A DNA stretch of 64,000 nt from Paenibacillus tyrphae (GTDB taxonomy: Bacteria > Bacillota > Bacilli > Paenibacillales > NBRC-103111): NCBI RefSeq assembly GCF_027925525.1, contig NZ_BSDJ01000030.1, forward strand, positions 1 to 64,000, in the 5' to 3' direction. Position 1 is the first letter of the stretch. Every line of letters starts with the position of its first letter. The position numbers and the translations under genes were made by a program. Below are positions 24,861 through 33,993 of the stretch, piece by piece. The notes beneath the pieces were generated by a model, which had not been told where the DNA came from, did no database searches, and was given only the letters and a program-made list of their open reading frames with translations.

Positions 24861-25880
24861 TCATCCTTTCTTCTGGCCTTGAACGTAGCCGGCATCGAAC
24901 AGGAACAGCCGCAGCAGCAGCCACATGGACGGGATCAGTACGAGTAAGCCGGCGATAAAAGCGATGACGAGCGTAAGAGCCATCGTTTCGTTCGTGAAGC
25001 CGCCGTAGATATTAATGTACGGGTATAACACATAAGGCAGATGTGCCGCTCCGTACCCATAGAAAGCAAAAGCAAATTGCAGCATAACCAGAACGAACGC
25101 CCATCCGTAATTTCGGCGCTTCCAGATGAAATAGACGGCAATCAGGAAGCACAGGAAGGAAGCGGCAAACATCCAGTACAGGTCGAGCATGTTCTCAAAA
25201 TGCCGCGGATTCTGGGTTCGGATGCCCAGAAACACCAGAAAGCTCGAGAGGATGGTCGGGCCGCTCCAGAGCAGGGCGTAACCGCGGACGACCTCCAGTG
25301 CATTCCCGTCCCTGGCTTTGGCTGCGTAGTACGTCAGGAACATCGCGGAGATGTACAGCACGCTGACGATGGCCAGCAGCACGACGCTCCACGAATAGGG
25401 ACTTGCAAGCAGCTTGGGCCATAGAAACAGCACTTCGCCGCCGCGCTCTTCGATAAAGCCGCCTTCCGAGATGGTCAGCACCGTCGAGAGCGAAGCGGGG
25501 ATCAACAGTCCTGTCGCTCCGTACAGCAGCATGTATCCGCGGTTTTCTTTGCTGCCGTAGGTGCTGAACGCATAATACGATCCGCGCAGGGCGAGCAGAA
25601 TGACCGCTACGCTGCCCGGAATCAGCAGCGCCGTGCCGTAGTAATACGCTGTGTGCGGGAAGAAGCCGACAATTCCGACGACGAAGAAGATCAGGAAAAC
25701 GTTCGTGACCTCCCACACCGGGGACAGATAACGTTGGATAATCTTATGAATTTTATTTTGTTGCCCGGTGATGACGCTGTAGTAGCTGAAAAATCCTGCG
25801 CCGAAATCGATGGAGGCGACGATGAGATAGCCGTACAGAAACGTCCACAGGACGGTAATGCCGAGCAGCTCGTAGCTCAT
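24861..25880 (-). CDS. cydB: Cytochrome bd-type quinol oxidase subunit II
   Basis: The 339-residue, eight- or nine-helix membrane protein begins 'ELLGITVLWTFLYGYLIVASIDFGAGFFSYY', the CydB opening. It contains 'YLSPVWEVTNVFLIFFVVGIVGFFP'. Subunit II scaffolds the haem-bearing subunit I in the terminal oxidase, which reduces oxygen with quinol without pumping protons. Its ATG overlaps the cydA stop (ATGA). No cydCD assembly transporter is present in the window. Confidence 0.93.
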   Translation of the reverse strand: MSYELLGITVLWTFLYGYLIVASIDFGAGFFSYYSVITGQQNKIHKIIQRYLSPVWEVTNVFLIFFVVGIVGFFPHTAYYYGTALLIPGSVAVILLALRGSYYAFSTYGSKENRGYMLLYGATGLLIPASLSTVLTISEGGFIEERGGEVLFLWPKLLASPYSWSVVLLAIVSVLYISAMFLTYYAAKARDGNALEVVRGYALLWSGPTILSSFLVFLGIRTQNPRHFENMLDLYWMFAASFLCFLIAVYFIWKRRNYGWAFVLVMLQFAFAFYGYGAAHLPYVLYPYINIYGGFTNETMALTLVIAFIAGLLVLIPSMWLLLRLFLFDAGYVQGQKKG

Positions 25881-27223
25881 GTACGGCGGCCTCCTTTCTC
25901 GATGCCGAGCGAGATCATTTCCTCGAAGACGTCATGCTTGCGGAACAGCTTGCCGAGCACGCGTACGACCGTGAAGCCGAGCAAGAGATACAGGAAGCAG
26001 AACAAGACGAGCATCATATCGACATGGTCCGACGTGGTGGCCGCATCGGATACTTTCATGAAGCCGCGCAGGATCCAAGGTTGCCGGCCAAGCTCTGCGA
26101 AAAACCAGCCGACCTCGATGGTCAGCATCGCAAGCGGGCCTGCGACGACAATCATGCGCAGCAGCCAGCGCGGCGCTTCCAAGGTTCGGCTGAGTCGGCG
26201 CCGGAACAAGTACAGAAGGCCGACGAGCACCAGAAACATGCCGCTGGCGATTTTGAAATTGAACAGGTAGTGAATCACGAGCGGCGGCCATTCGTCCTTA
26301 GGAAAATCATTAAGGCCGATCACTTTGCCCGCAGGATCGTTATGTGCGAGTACGCTGAGCATATACGGAATGGAGATGCCATATATGACTTCGTTGTTTT
26401 CGTCCAAGGCTCCGCCAAGAATGAGCGGTGCGTGCGTCTCGGTCTCAAAATGCCACTCGGCCGCCGCAAGCTTCTCCGGCTGATACTTGGCCAGAAACTT
26501 GCCGGACAAGTCGCCGATCGCTGCGGTACTGATCGCAAACACGAACGCGGCGGTCATCGTCAGCTTCAGCGCTTTTTTGTGATAGAGGTGATCCTTGCCG
26601 CGCAGCAGCTGCCAGGCGGCGATAGCGGCCAGAATCAAGGCGCACGTCGTGTAAGACGAAGCGAGCACGTGAGATACTTTCGTCGGCGTCGCCGGGTTGA
26701 ACATCGCAACCAGCGGCTGCAGGTTCTTGATGACACCATTCTCCAAGGTAAATCCGCGCGGCGTATTCATAAATGCGTTCAGCGTCGTGATGAAGAAGGC
26801 GGAAGCGGACGACCCGATCACGATCGGGATCATCAGCAGCAGGTGGGTCGTCTTCTTCTTGAACCGGTCCCACGTATACAGGTAAATGCCGAGGAAAATC
26901 GCCTCGATAAAAAAGGCGAACGTCTCCAGAAACAGCGGCAGCGCAATCGCCTGCCCGGCGATCTTCATAAAGCTCGGCCACAGCAGACTGAGCTGGAGGC
27001 CGATGGCGGTCCCCGTGACGACGCCTACGGCGACCGTGATGACGAAGCCGCGCGTCCAGCGGCGGGCCAGCAGCAAGTAGTGCGGGTCGTTCGTCCGGAT
27101 GCCGCGCCATTCGGCAAGCGCGATCATAACCGGAACGCCGACGCCGATCGTAGCGAAGATGATGTGGAACGACAGCGTCAGTTCGGTTAGCATTCGGCTG
27201 AAAAATACCGGATCGTATTGCAT
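25877..27223 (-). CDS. cydA: Cytochrome bd-type quinol oxidase subunit I
   Basis: The 448-residue subunit carries haems b558, b595 and d. Signatures are the N-terminal 'LTLSFHIIFATIGVGVPV' (haem-ligand His), 'TKVSHVLASSYTT' (second His), 'IASGMFLVLVGLLYLF' (Met region) and 'GWFFAELGRQPWILRGFMKVSDA'. Length and lack of a Q-loop insertion fit the short-Q-loop group of Firmicutes. GAAGGAGATG precedes the ATG. The operon order is micropeptide-cydA-cydB-cydS. Confidence 0.95.
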   Translation of the reverse strand: MQYDPVFFSRMLTELTLSFHIIFATIGVGVPVMIALAEWRGIRTNDPHYLLLARRWTRGFVITVAVGVVTGTAIGLQLSLLWPSFMKIAGQAIALPLFLETFAFFIEAIFLGIYLYTWDRFKKKTTHLLLMIPIVIGSSASAFFITTLNAFMNTPRGFTLENGVIKNLQPLVAMFNPATPTKVSHVLASSYTTCALILAAIAAWQLLRGKDHLYHKKALKLTMTAAFVFAISTAAIGDLSGKFLAKYQPEKLAAAEWHFETETHAPLILGGALDENNEVIYGISIPYMLSVLAHNDPAGKVIGLNDFPKDEWPPLVIHYLFNFKIASGMFLVLVGLLYLFRRRLSRTLEAPRWLLRMIVVAGPLAMLTIEVGWFFAELGRQPWILRGFMKVSDAATTSDHVDMMLVLFCFLYLLLGFTVVRVLGKLFRKHDVFEEMISLGIEKGGRRT

Positions 27224-27259
27224 AAGACGTTCATCTCCTTCAGGCGTAGCAGGATGTAT

Positions 27260-27358
27260 TTAAGTGAACAATCTCCTGAGAAAAGCAAGCAGCATGACGA
27301 ACCCGACGATGAACATAAGGATCATCAGACGCTTTTCATGCTTTTTGTAAGGCTCCAA
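27260..27358 (-). CDS. Membrane micropeptide preceding cydA (32 aa)
   Basis: Start TTG 27358 has GAGAGGTGA 7 bases upstream and the frame ends at TAA 27260-27262, 36 bases before cydA. The product has a basic cytoplasmic head ('MEPYKKHEKR') and one hydrophobic helix ('LMILMFIVGFVMLLAFL') with a basic tail. It lies between the cyd promoter and cydA, so it must be on the cyd mRNA. It is not recognised; a second small oxidase subunit, an assembly aid or a leader peptide are possible. Confidence 0.6.
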   Translation of the reverse strand: MEPYKKHEKRLMILMFIVGFVMLLAFLRRLFT

Positions 27359-27409
27359 CGGATCATCACCTCTCCCAAGAAACAATTAAACAAAATGGTT
27401 CTTGGTTCA

Positions 27410-27441
27410 ATCTTACCCCAATACATGTGATATTTTTCACA
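27410..27441 (-). promoter_or_regulatory. cyd operon promoter with Rex/FNR-type operator
   Basis: A minus-strand -10 (TAAGAT, 27410-27415) has, at its -35 region, the exact palindrome TGTGA-N6-TCACA (27426-27441). That spacing fits both Bacillus FNR/CRP sites and Rex sites (TTGTGAA-N4-TTCACAA), with some mismatches for Rex. Overlap with the -35 suggests repression, as Rex does to cyd genes in other Gram-positives. Confidence 0.65.
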
Positions 27442-27602
27442 CAATTATGGTGAACTGTTGAAGAAAGTATGGCGACTTGATGAAGGGAGGGGAGGAATGG
27501 TGGTGAGGCAAAGGGTAGGGAAGAGGGGAAGCTCCCACCTAGGTTGACGGCTTTGATTCTTTTTTTATGCAGGCCGGCCTGCGAAAAGGATTATGACGAA
27601 TA

Positions 27603-29240
27603 ATGTCGAATTATGGGGAAAGCTACTTGGGAATTGAGGAGGCGAATGCCATTTCCGAGCTGTGCGGGATTGACGTTACGAAAAAGAAGAAGATCAGTCT
27701 TGCTACGCTTTTAACAGGGCTGGTTTCCCTTTCCGTCGCGCTTACTTTGACGATTCTGCTTCTGGCGTCCTATCATTCCAATAAGCAGTCGTTATTCGAA
27801 ACGAGATTCGCCTTGAACCACTCGGCTGCGGCCAAAATGAGCCAGTCCATCGATTCCTTATTCAAATCGATGCGGGCCGGATTGAAATACACCGGCGCCT
27901 ATATTTCGGTAAATCATCTATCTAATGAGCAGGAGTTGCAAAAGCAGCTTGAAATGCTGCGGCTCAGCGGCAATTTTTTCAACTCCATCGCCGTCGTAGA
28001 TGAAACGGGTCTCGTCCGCAGCGTAGCTCCGTCTTCTGTCGGCACGGTGGGACAGCATATCACCACGGAAGCTGCCAAAGAAGCGCTGGCATCAAGAAAG
28101 CCGTATATGTCCAAGCCCTACACCTCGTCTACCGGGCGTCGCATCGTTTTTATGAGCGAACCGCTGTACGACAAAGACGGAGTATATCGCGGCTTTATCG
28201 GAGGCAGCCTTTATTTGCAGGAAAACAATATATTGAATACGATGTTTGGCAAGCATAACATCGATGGCGACGGATCGTACTTTTACATCGTGAGCTCCAG
28301 TGGTCATTTATTGTACCATCCGGACAAATCCCGGATCGGGGCCGATAACAGTGCAAATCCCGTCGTACAAAAGGTACTTCGGGGCGAAAGCGGGTATGAC
28401 CAGGCGCCCAACTCCCGAGGAATCATCTTTTTGGCCGGTTATTCTCCCGTTCCGGAAAACGGCTGGGGCGTCATCGTGCAATCTCCCATCAGCGTCGTAT
28501 ACGAGGAATTGGACAGTTATATCCGAACGATCCTCGTCTATACTCTGGCACCGTTTATCGTATTGATGATCACCGCCATATGGCTTGCCCGGCGCTTGGC
28601 CCGTCCGTTCGTATCCCTGGCTAACCTGGCCGGTAAATTGGGGAGAGGCGAAAAAATCGTTCTTCCGGACATCAAACATCACTGGAACCGGGAAGCTGAC
28701 TTATTGACCCAGACGATTACGCTTGCGTTAAGCGATTTGCGGAAACAGACCGATCAATTGACACATGCTGCCATGACCGATTCTTTAACGGGGCTAACGA
28801 ACCGAAGAACGTTCGAATCCATCATGTCGCAATGGACGGAAAAGCAGCAGCCTTTCGCCCTTATCATGATGGATATCGACCGGTTCAAGTCGATCAACGA
28901 TACCTACGGTCATCAGGCGGGCGACGAAGTATTGAAGCACTTGGCTCGCATCCTCACTTCGTCCGTGCGCTCCAATGACGTATGCTGCCGCTACGGCGGA
29001 GAAGAATTCGTTGTGCTTCTTCCGTTCACCACCGCGCCGGATGCCTGGATCACGGCGGAACGGGTTCGTATAGCCTTTGAAACACGGGAGAACCCCCTTG
29101 GAATCCCGCTGACGATCTCATTGGGTATCGCTGACTATCCATCCCACGCCGAATCCCCCGAACTATTGTTTCAACGGGCCGACCATGCTTTGTATCAAGC
29201 CAAGGAAGCGGGGAAGAACAGGACGATCATAGCCGATTAG
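27603..29240 (+). CDS. Cache-domain membrane diguanylate cyclase (GGDEF)
   Basis: The 545-residue protein has membrane helices near 35-60 and 312-332 around an extracellular double-Cache sensor domain (about 65-305). A HAMP-like linker and a C-terminal GGDEF domain (about 385-545) follow. GGEEF is intact at 465-469 and the inhibitory RxxD is present as Arg456-Ser-Asn-Asp459, unlike the cyclase at 15 kb. It should make cyclic-di-GMP in response to an external small molecule. The ATG at 27603 has only a modest AAAGGA upstream. A 14-base palindrome (27569-27582) lies in the leader. Confidence 0.92.
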   Translation: MSNYGESYLGIEEANAISELCGIDVTKKKKISLATLLTGLVSLSVALTLTILLLASYHSNKQSLFETRFALNHSAAAKMSQSIDSLFKSMRAGLKYTGAYISVNHLSNEQELQKQLEMLRLSGNFFNSIAVVDETGLVRSVAPSSVGTVGQHITTEAAKEALASRKPYMSKPYTSSTGRRIVFMSEPLYDKDGVYRGFIGGSLYLQENNILNTMFGKHNIDGDGSYFYIVSSSGHLLYHPDKSRIGADNSANPVVQKVLRGESGYDQAPNSRGIIFLAGYSPVPENGWGVIVQSPISVVYEELDSYIRTILVYTLAPFIVLMITAIWLARRLARPFVSLANLAGKLGRGEKIVLPDIKHHWNREADLLTQTITLALSDLRKQTDQLTHAAMTDSLTGLTNRRTFESIMSQWTEKQQPFALIMMDIDRFKSINDTYGHQAGDEVLKHLARILTSSVRSNDVCCRYGGEEFVVLLPFTTAPDAWITAERVRIAFETRENPLGIPLTISLGIADYPSHAESPELLFQRADHALYQAKEAGKNRTIIAD

Positions 29241-29288
29241 AAAACGGAGCGCTCCCATGGTTCGAATCGTGGAGGCGCTCCGTTTTTT
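29241..29288. terminator. Terminator after the Cache cyclase gene
   Basis: AAACGGAGCGC pairs with GCGCTCCGTTT and seven T follow. The A run on the other side makes it usable for the convergent acetyltransferase gene. Confidence 0.85.
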
Positions 29289-29298
29289 TAATGAATCA

Positions 29299-29859
29299 TC
29301 AGCTGCCGTTCGGGCTCTGTGCGTCCCATTCGTCCGCAAGCAGGCTGTATACAGCCAAATCGATGTAACGGTCATATAGCTTCTGAGCGCCGCGGGCGAC
29401 GCCTTCTTGCGTAAAACCGAGCCGCTCGGGAATGGCGCGGCTTTTGGTATTCCCGGTGCCCGCCATAATCTCGATCCGGTGCAGCTTCAGCTCCCCGAAC
29501 GCGTAATCGATCATCGCGCGGCAGGCAAGGGTCATGATCCCCCGGCCCTGAGCGGAGGCGGCCAGCCAATACCCGATGGCCGTCTTGCGGTTCATCCAGT
29601 TGAGCGAATGATGGTCAATCACTCCACACAGCTTTCCCTCTACAAGAATGCCTGCGGTTATTCCTTCGCCCTTGGCCCACTTGTGCCGGGCGGATTCGAT
29701 GAATCCGCGGCTGTCCTCCTCCGTCTGCGTCATGTCGATCCAAGGCATCCATTCCCGCAGATAGGCGCGGTTGTCGTCCGTCAGCCGGAATAGCTCTCCG
29801 GCATCCCCCGGTTCGAGCAGCTTCAGTTCCAATTGCGAATCAATGCGGTATTTAAACAC
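29299..29859 (-). CDS. GNAT acetyltransferase, RimJ/RimL type
   Basis: The 186-residue protein shows 'LELKLLEPGDAGELFRLTDDNRAYLREWMPWID' at the start, the acetyl-CoA loop 'GYWLAASAQGRGIMTLACRAMIDYAF' and 'LHRIEIMAGTGNTKSRAIPERLGFTQEG', typical of ribosomal-protein N-acetyltransferases such as B. subtilis YdaF. The real substrate cannot be told. It follows msrAB on the same strand after 33 bases and may be co-transcribed. Confidence 0.9.
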   Translation of the reverse strand: MFKYRIDSQLELKLLEPGDAGELFRLTDDNRAYLREWMPWIDMTQTEEDSRGFIESARHKWAKGEGITAGILVEGKLCGVIDHHSLNWMNRKTAIGYWLAASAQGRGIMTLACRAMIDYAFGELKLHRIEIMAGTGNTKSRAIPERLGFTQEGVARGAQKLYDRYIDLAVYSLLADEWDAQSPNGS

Positions 29860-29892
29860 GGTTGCGGCTCCTCTCCGCGGCTTTCGGCGGGG

Positions 29893-30864
29893 CTATTTTT
29901 CCTGCTCGAACAAAGACAGGAACGCTCCGTAGCCTTCTTTCTCCAGATCGGCCTTCGGAATAAAGCGGAGCGCCGCGGAGTTGATGCAGTAGCGCAATCC
30001 GCCTTGATCTTTGGGGCCGTCTGGAAAAACATGGCCTAGATGCGAGTCGGCTTTGCGGCTGCGGACCTCCGTCCGGATCATGCCGTGGCTGTAGTCGGGC
30101 TTTTCCTGCACAAGGGGCGGTACCACGGGCTTCGTGAAGCTCGGCCAGCCGCAGCCGGAGTCGAATTTGTCCAGTGAGCTGAACAGCGGCTCGCCCGAGA
30201 CGATATCGACGTAAAGCCCTTCTTCCTTATGATCCCAGAATTCGTTGCGGAACGGAGGCTCGGTGCCGTTCATTTGCGTTATTTCCCACTGCATCGGCGT
30301 CAGCTTGTCTTTCAGCTTCGCTTTGTCGGCTGGCGTATTCCAATGGCGCTTGATGAAATCGTCGCGTCCCGACGCCTTGCGGTACGAATTGTAACGCAGC
30401 GGATTGGTTTTATAGAAATCCTGATGGTAGTCCTCCGCAGGGTAGAAGACGGAGGCGGGAAGGATCGGCGTTACAATCGGACGGTCGAAGCGGCCGCTGG
30501 CATCGAGCTCACGCTTGGACGCTTCCGCTTTCTGCTTCTGCTCCTCCGTATGGTAGAAGATGGCCGTTTGGTAAGACTCCCCCCGGTCGTGGAACTGTCC
30601 GCCTGCGTCTGTCGGGTCGATCTGCTGCCAGAACAGTTGAAGCAAATCTTCGTAAGGGAAGACGGCGGGCTCGAACGTAATTTGCACGGCTTCCAGATGT
30701 CCGGTCGTTTCGGAGCATACTTCCTGATACGTCGGGTTTTCCTTATGACCGCCCGTATACCCGGATACGATCTTAACGATGCCGGGCAGCTCGTCAAACG
30801 GCTTGACCATGCACCAGAAGCAGCCGCCGGCAAACGTGGCCAGCTCGGTCGGTTGTTGACTCAT
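29893..30864 (-). CDS. msrAB: Bifunctional methionine sulfoxide reductase MsrA-MsrB
   Basis: The 323-residue fusion repairs both S- and R-methionine sulfoxide. The MsrA half (about 5-160) has 'FAGGCFWC' with nucleophile Cys15. The MsrB half (about 180-315) has 'SGCGWPSF', '[11 protein letters not shown]' and the catalytic '[11 protein letters not shown]' (Cys293). The usual CxxC zinc pairs of MsrB are missing, which fits the metal-free subgroup. ATG 30864 was chosen for AAGAGGTGA upstream; the in-frame region further up is repeat-rich and non-coding. Confidence 0.94.
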   Translation of the reverse strand: MSQQPTELATFAGGCFWCMVKPFDELPGIVKIVSGYTGGHKENPTYQEVCSETTGHLEAVQITFEPAVFPYEDLLQLFWQQIDPTDAGGQFHDRGESYQTAIFYHTEEQKQKAEASKRELDASGRFDRPIVTPILPASVFYPAEDYHQDFYKTNPLRYNSYRKASGRDDFIKRHWNTPADKAKLKDKLTPMQWEITQMNGTEPPFRNEFWDHKEEGLYVDIVSGEPLFSSLDKFDSGCGWPSFTKPVVPPLVQEKPDYSHGMIRTEVRSRKADSHLGHVFPDGPKDQGGLRYCINSAALRFIPKADLEKEGYGAFLSLFEQEK

Positions 30865-31041
30865 CGGATTCACCTCTTCGATAAAGTTGGGGGAGTGATG
30901 TTCATGTTTATTCGTATATACCATTATACTGCACGCGGGCAAGGGGGCCAAATCGAAGGGAGAGGCAGACGGCTGCGGAACGGACTGAGGCTCGGGGAAA
31001 TAATGGGAGAGGCAATTTCGTGGTCGGTTCCTGCGGACATA

Positions 31042-31066
31042 AAAAGGAGGTCCGTTTGGACCGCCC
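31042..31066 (-). terminator. Minus-strand terminator, probable end of the quaternary-amine operon
   Basis: On the minus strand GGTCC-AAAC-GGACC is followed by TCCTTTTT. It lies about 360 bases after the last operon gene and 180 before msrAB. A second hairpin at 31075-31098 (AAGCTCG/CGAGCTT, T run on the plus strand) sits beside it. Confidence 0.5.
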
Positions 31067-31166
31067 AGATCAACAAGCTCGCTTGAGTCACCGAGCTTTT
31101 TATGAGTTTGCATTGGTGAGCATGGATCATATTTCTGGTTGCATGATTTCCGGGGCCTATTTTTGC

Positions 31167-31305
31167 AAATAGAGGAAGCACGATGCGTTAAGTGGAGTAT
31201 TCGAAGCGGCTACGGGGTATAGCGGAACTGCAATCACTTAACCGTGTCGAAAAATGTTCATACTCCCCGCAATGAGGGCGTTAACGCATCACAGGTTCTC
31301 TATTT
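31167..31305. repeat. Intergenic palindromic repeat element with 25-bp imperfect inverted ends
   Basis: AAATAGAGG...GATGCGTTAA at 31167-31191 reappears inverted at 31281-31305 with 6 mismatches in 25. Inside are further inverted pieces (GGAGTAT/ATACTCC, GGAACTGCA). A related unit (inverted GAGGAACTGC) continues at about 31340-31360. No credible protein is encoded in the 30865-31422 gap. The form resembles a short non-autonomous repeat. Confidence 0.55.
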
Positions 31306-31422
31306 CGGGCAGATGGGCTAATCCGCATCCAATAGCGCACCCGCAGTTCCTCTAATGCAGTGACCGGCAAGCTGAAGCCGATTTTGTCCAGCCTCGGTCC
31401 GGTTGGACTGCCCATCATTGGA

Positions 31423-32505
31423 TTATTTCGCCACGGCCGACGACGCAGCCAGCGCGCTAACGACCCGGTCGCCAACCTCCGAGGTGGTGGCGGTGCCGCC
31501 CATATCCGGCGTTAGCGCCACACGCTCGACCATCACCTGCTCCACGGCTTGCAGCACGGCTTTGCCCCAGCGCTCCTGGCCGAGAAAATCGAGCAGCTGG
31601 CTGGCCGACCAGACGGCCGCAAGCGGATTCGCGATCCCGCGTCCGGCGATGTCGGGCGCCGACCCGTGGATCGGCTCGAACATCGACGGATACGTGCGAT
31701 CGGGGTTCACATTCGCGCCTGCGGCGAGGCCGAGCCCGCCGGCGATGGCCGCTCCGAGGTCGGTCAGAATATCGCCGAACAGGTTCGACGTGACGACGAC
31801 CTCGAACCGCTGCGGTTGCTTGATCATGAACATCGCCGCGGCGTCGACCAGATACGAGTACGTTTTGACGTCGGGGTATTCCCGGCCGACCTCTTCGAAT
31901 ACTTGGTCCCAGAACACCATCGAATAGTTCAAGGCATTGCCTTTGCTGACGCTGGTCAGCGATTTGTTCAACCGGCGGGCGGTTTCGTAGGCGTACCGGA
32001 TAATGCGCTCCGTCCCTTTGCGCGAGAACACACCGGTTTGCAGCACGACTTCCTCCGGCTTGCCTTTGAACAGCCAGTCTCCGGCGCCCGCATATTCGCC
32101 CTCGCTGTTCTCGCGGATGACAAGCATATCGATGTCCGCTTTGGAGGCGTCTTTGAGCGGGCAAGGGGCTCCGTCCAGCAGCTGAATCGGACGGATGTTG
32201 ACGTATTGGTCGAATTCCTTGCGGATGCGCAGCAGCAGGCCCCATAGCGAGATATGATCCGGAACGCCGGGATAGCCGACCGCACCCAAATAAATGGCGT
32301 CAAACGAACGAAGCTTCTCCATGCCGTCGTCGTCCATCATTTTGCCGTGCTTCGCGTAATATTCGCAGCCCCAAGGAAAGGTGACGAATTCAAAGCGAAA
32401 GGAGGCGTCGAGCTCCGCTGCCCGGTTCAGCACCTTGACGCCTTCGGCGATGACTTCGGGACCGATGCCGTCGCCGGGTATGACCGCAATGCGATACGTT
32501 TTCAT
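31423..32505 (-). CDS. D-malate/tartrate-type decarboxylating dehydrogenase (DmlA/TtuC family)
   Basis: The 360-residue isocitrate/isopropylmalate-fold enzyme has 'IAVIPGDGIGPEVIAEGVKVL', 'AIYLGAVGYPGVPDHISLWGLLLRIRKEFDQYVNIRP', a catalytic Lys in 'KGNALNYSMVFWDQVFEEV' and the metal Asp motif 'TSNLFGDILTDLGAAIAGGLG'. 'DHISLWGLLLRIRKEF' is typical of the tartrate/D-malate branch rather than LeuB. Oxidation and decarboxylation of (R)-malate to pyruvate is the expected reaction. It is the last gene of the Rieske operon, so it probably completes that pathway. ATG 32505 follows AAAGGATGG. Confidence 0.88.
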   Translation of the reverse strand: MKTYRIAVIPGDGIGPEVIAEGVKVLNRAAELDASFRFEFVTFPWGCEYYAKHGKMMDDDGMEKLRSFDAIYLGAVGYPGVPDHISLWGLLLRIRKEFDQYVNIRPIQLLDGAPCPLKDASKADIDMLVIRENSEGEYAGAGDWLFKGKPEEVVLQTGVFSRKGTERIIRYAYETARRLNKSLTSVSKGNALNYSMVFWDQVFEEVGREYPDVKTYSYLVDAAAMFMIKQPQRFEVVVTSNLFGDILTDLGAAIAGGLGLAAGANVNPDRTYPSMFEPIHGSAPDIAGRGIANPLAAVWSASQLLDFLGQERWGKAVLQAVEQVMVERVALTPDMGGTATTSEVGDRVVSALAASSAVAK

Positions 32506-32539
32506 GTGATTATCCCATCCTTTCCTTGTCCGCACGCGG

Positions 32540-33976
32540 CTATTCGTCCAGATTGACGACGACGGTTACGGTTTCGAGCATTTCCTCGATAGCGTAGGCA
32601 GGACCTTCCCGTCCGATGCCGCTTTCCTTGACGCCGCCGTACGGCATTTGGTCCGCGCGGAAGCAGCAGGTATCGTTGATAATGACGCCGCCCACTTCGA
32701 GCAGATGCGGAATTTGATAAGACAAGGAGAGGTTGCTTGTGTAAATGCCTGCTTGCAGCCCGTACTTGGAGTCGTTGACCAGACGGGTCGCTTCCTCGAT
32801 CGTATCGAATGTCGTCACCGTGACGACGGGAGCGAACACTTCTTCGTCGACGACCTTCATGCCTTTGGAGGCGTTCGTGATGACCGTCGGCTGGAACAAA
32901 CTGCCTTGGCGCGTTCCCCCGGTTAAGACGTTGGCGCCTTCCCGCACCGCTTCGTTGACCCACGCCTCGATGCGCTGCGCTTCCTTCTCGCTGATCATCG
33001 GCCCGACGTCCGTAGCGGGATCAAGTGGGTCGCCGACCTTGAGCTTCTCCACATGGCCGAGAAACGCCTTCATGAACGGCTGGGCCACGTCCTTATGGAC
33101 AAAAATGCGCTGCACGGAGATGCAGATTTGCCCGGCATGAGCGAATGCCATCTTGGCCAGCCGCTCGGCGGCCTTCGCTACATTGCCGTCCTCGTGGACG
33201 ATGGTCGCCGAGTTGGAGCCGAGCTCCAGCGTCGCTTTTCGCAGGCCGATCGTCTGCTTGATATGCTTGCCGACGCCGGGGGAGCCGGTGAACGTGTAGT
33301 ACGTAATCCGCTGATCGTGCAGCAGCTGCTCGCCGACCGTGGAGCCGTCGCCGACGACGCATTGGACGTACCCGGCTGGCACACCCGCCTGCTCCAGCAG
33401 CTCGCACAGCTTGAGCGCAACCGCTGCGGTATCCGAAGCGGGCTTGATCACGATCGGGTTGCCCGCAGCCAGCGCAGGGGCGACCTTGTGCGACACCAGA
33501 TTGAGCGGGAAGTTGAACGGCGTAATCGCGCAGATAACGCCGACCGGCTTCTTGATCGTATAGATAAAGCGGTTGCCGACACCGGGTGTAGCCTGCGTCG
33601 GGACGATGTCACCCTTCAGATGCTTCGCTTCTTCAGCAGCGAGCAGGAACGTGTTGGCCGAGCGGATGACCTCCACCTTGGCGTCGGTAATCGGCTTGCC
33701 GCCTTCCTGTGCGATGATCCGGGCAATCTCGTCCGCTTGCTCCCGCAGCAGAGCGGATACTTTGGAGAGCACGGTATAGCGGTATTCCGGCGTAAACGGC
33801 ACCTCGCGAAAGGCGCGCTCCGCCGACTCAACGGCCAAGGATACCTCTCGCTCGCCGGCTTTGCAGACCTGCGAGAACAGCTCGCCCGTATATTTATTGT
33901 AGATGGGGTGAACGTGTTCCGTTTCCACCCATTGTCCTCCGATGAACAGCTTTTGTTTTGCGGTTGCCGTTTGCAT
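32540..33976 (-). CDS. NAD(P)-dependent aldehyde dehydrogenase
   Basis: The 478-residue enzyme has the ALDH core: 'ITPFNFPLNLVSHKVAPALAAGNPIVIKPAS', 'FTGSPGVGKHI', catalytic Glu251 in 'LELGSNSATIV' and nucleophile Cys285 in 'HAGQICISVQR'. The sequence alone does not name the aldehyde. Between a Rieske oxygenase and a D-malate dehydrogenase, malic semialdehyde is the natural candidate. It is 34 bases before the downstream dehydrogenase and 17 after the permease gene. Confidence 0.9.
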   Translation of the reverse strand: MQTATAKQKLFIGGQWVETEHVHPIYNKYTGELFSQVCKAGEREVSLAVESAERAFREVPFTPEYRYTVLSKVSALLREQADEIARIIAQEGGKPITDAKVEVIRSANTFLLAAEEAKHLKGDIVPTQATPGVGNRFIYTIKKPVGVICAITPFNFPLNLVSHKVAPALAAGNPIVIKPASDTAAVALKLCELLEQAGVPAGYVQCVVGDGSTVGEQLLHDQRITYYTFTGSPGVGKHIKQTIGLRKATLELGSNSATIVHEDGNVAKAAERLAKMAFAHAGQICISVQRIFVHKDVAQPFMKAFLGHVEKLKVGDPLDPATDVGPMISEKEAQRIEAWVNEAVREGANVLTGGTRQGSLFQPTVITNASKGMKVVDEEVFAPVVTVTTFDTIEEATRLVNDSKYGLQAGIYTSNLSLSYQIPHLLEVGGVIINDTCCFRADQMPYGGVKESGIGREGPAYAIEEMLETVTVVVNLDE

Positions 33977-33993
33977 AGCGAAACCCCCGTTCG

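Noticed and set aside
25934-27190. 418-codon open frame opposite cydA
   Set aside because: Antisense shadow of cydA, with Gln/Arg-rich low-complexity translation and no family resemblance.
30925-31110. T-box or SAM-type leader upstream of msrAB
   Set aside because: Hairpins are present, but no T-box bulge sequence or SAM aptamer core was found; they read better as terminators.
31281-31475. 64-codon minus-strand frame in the gap beyond the operon
   Set aside because: It lies within the palindromic repeat element and overlaps the end of the dehydrogenase gene; composition is not protein-like.
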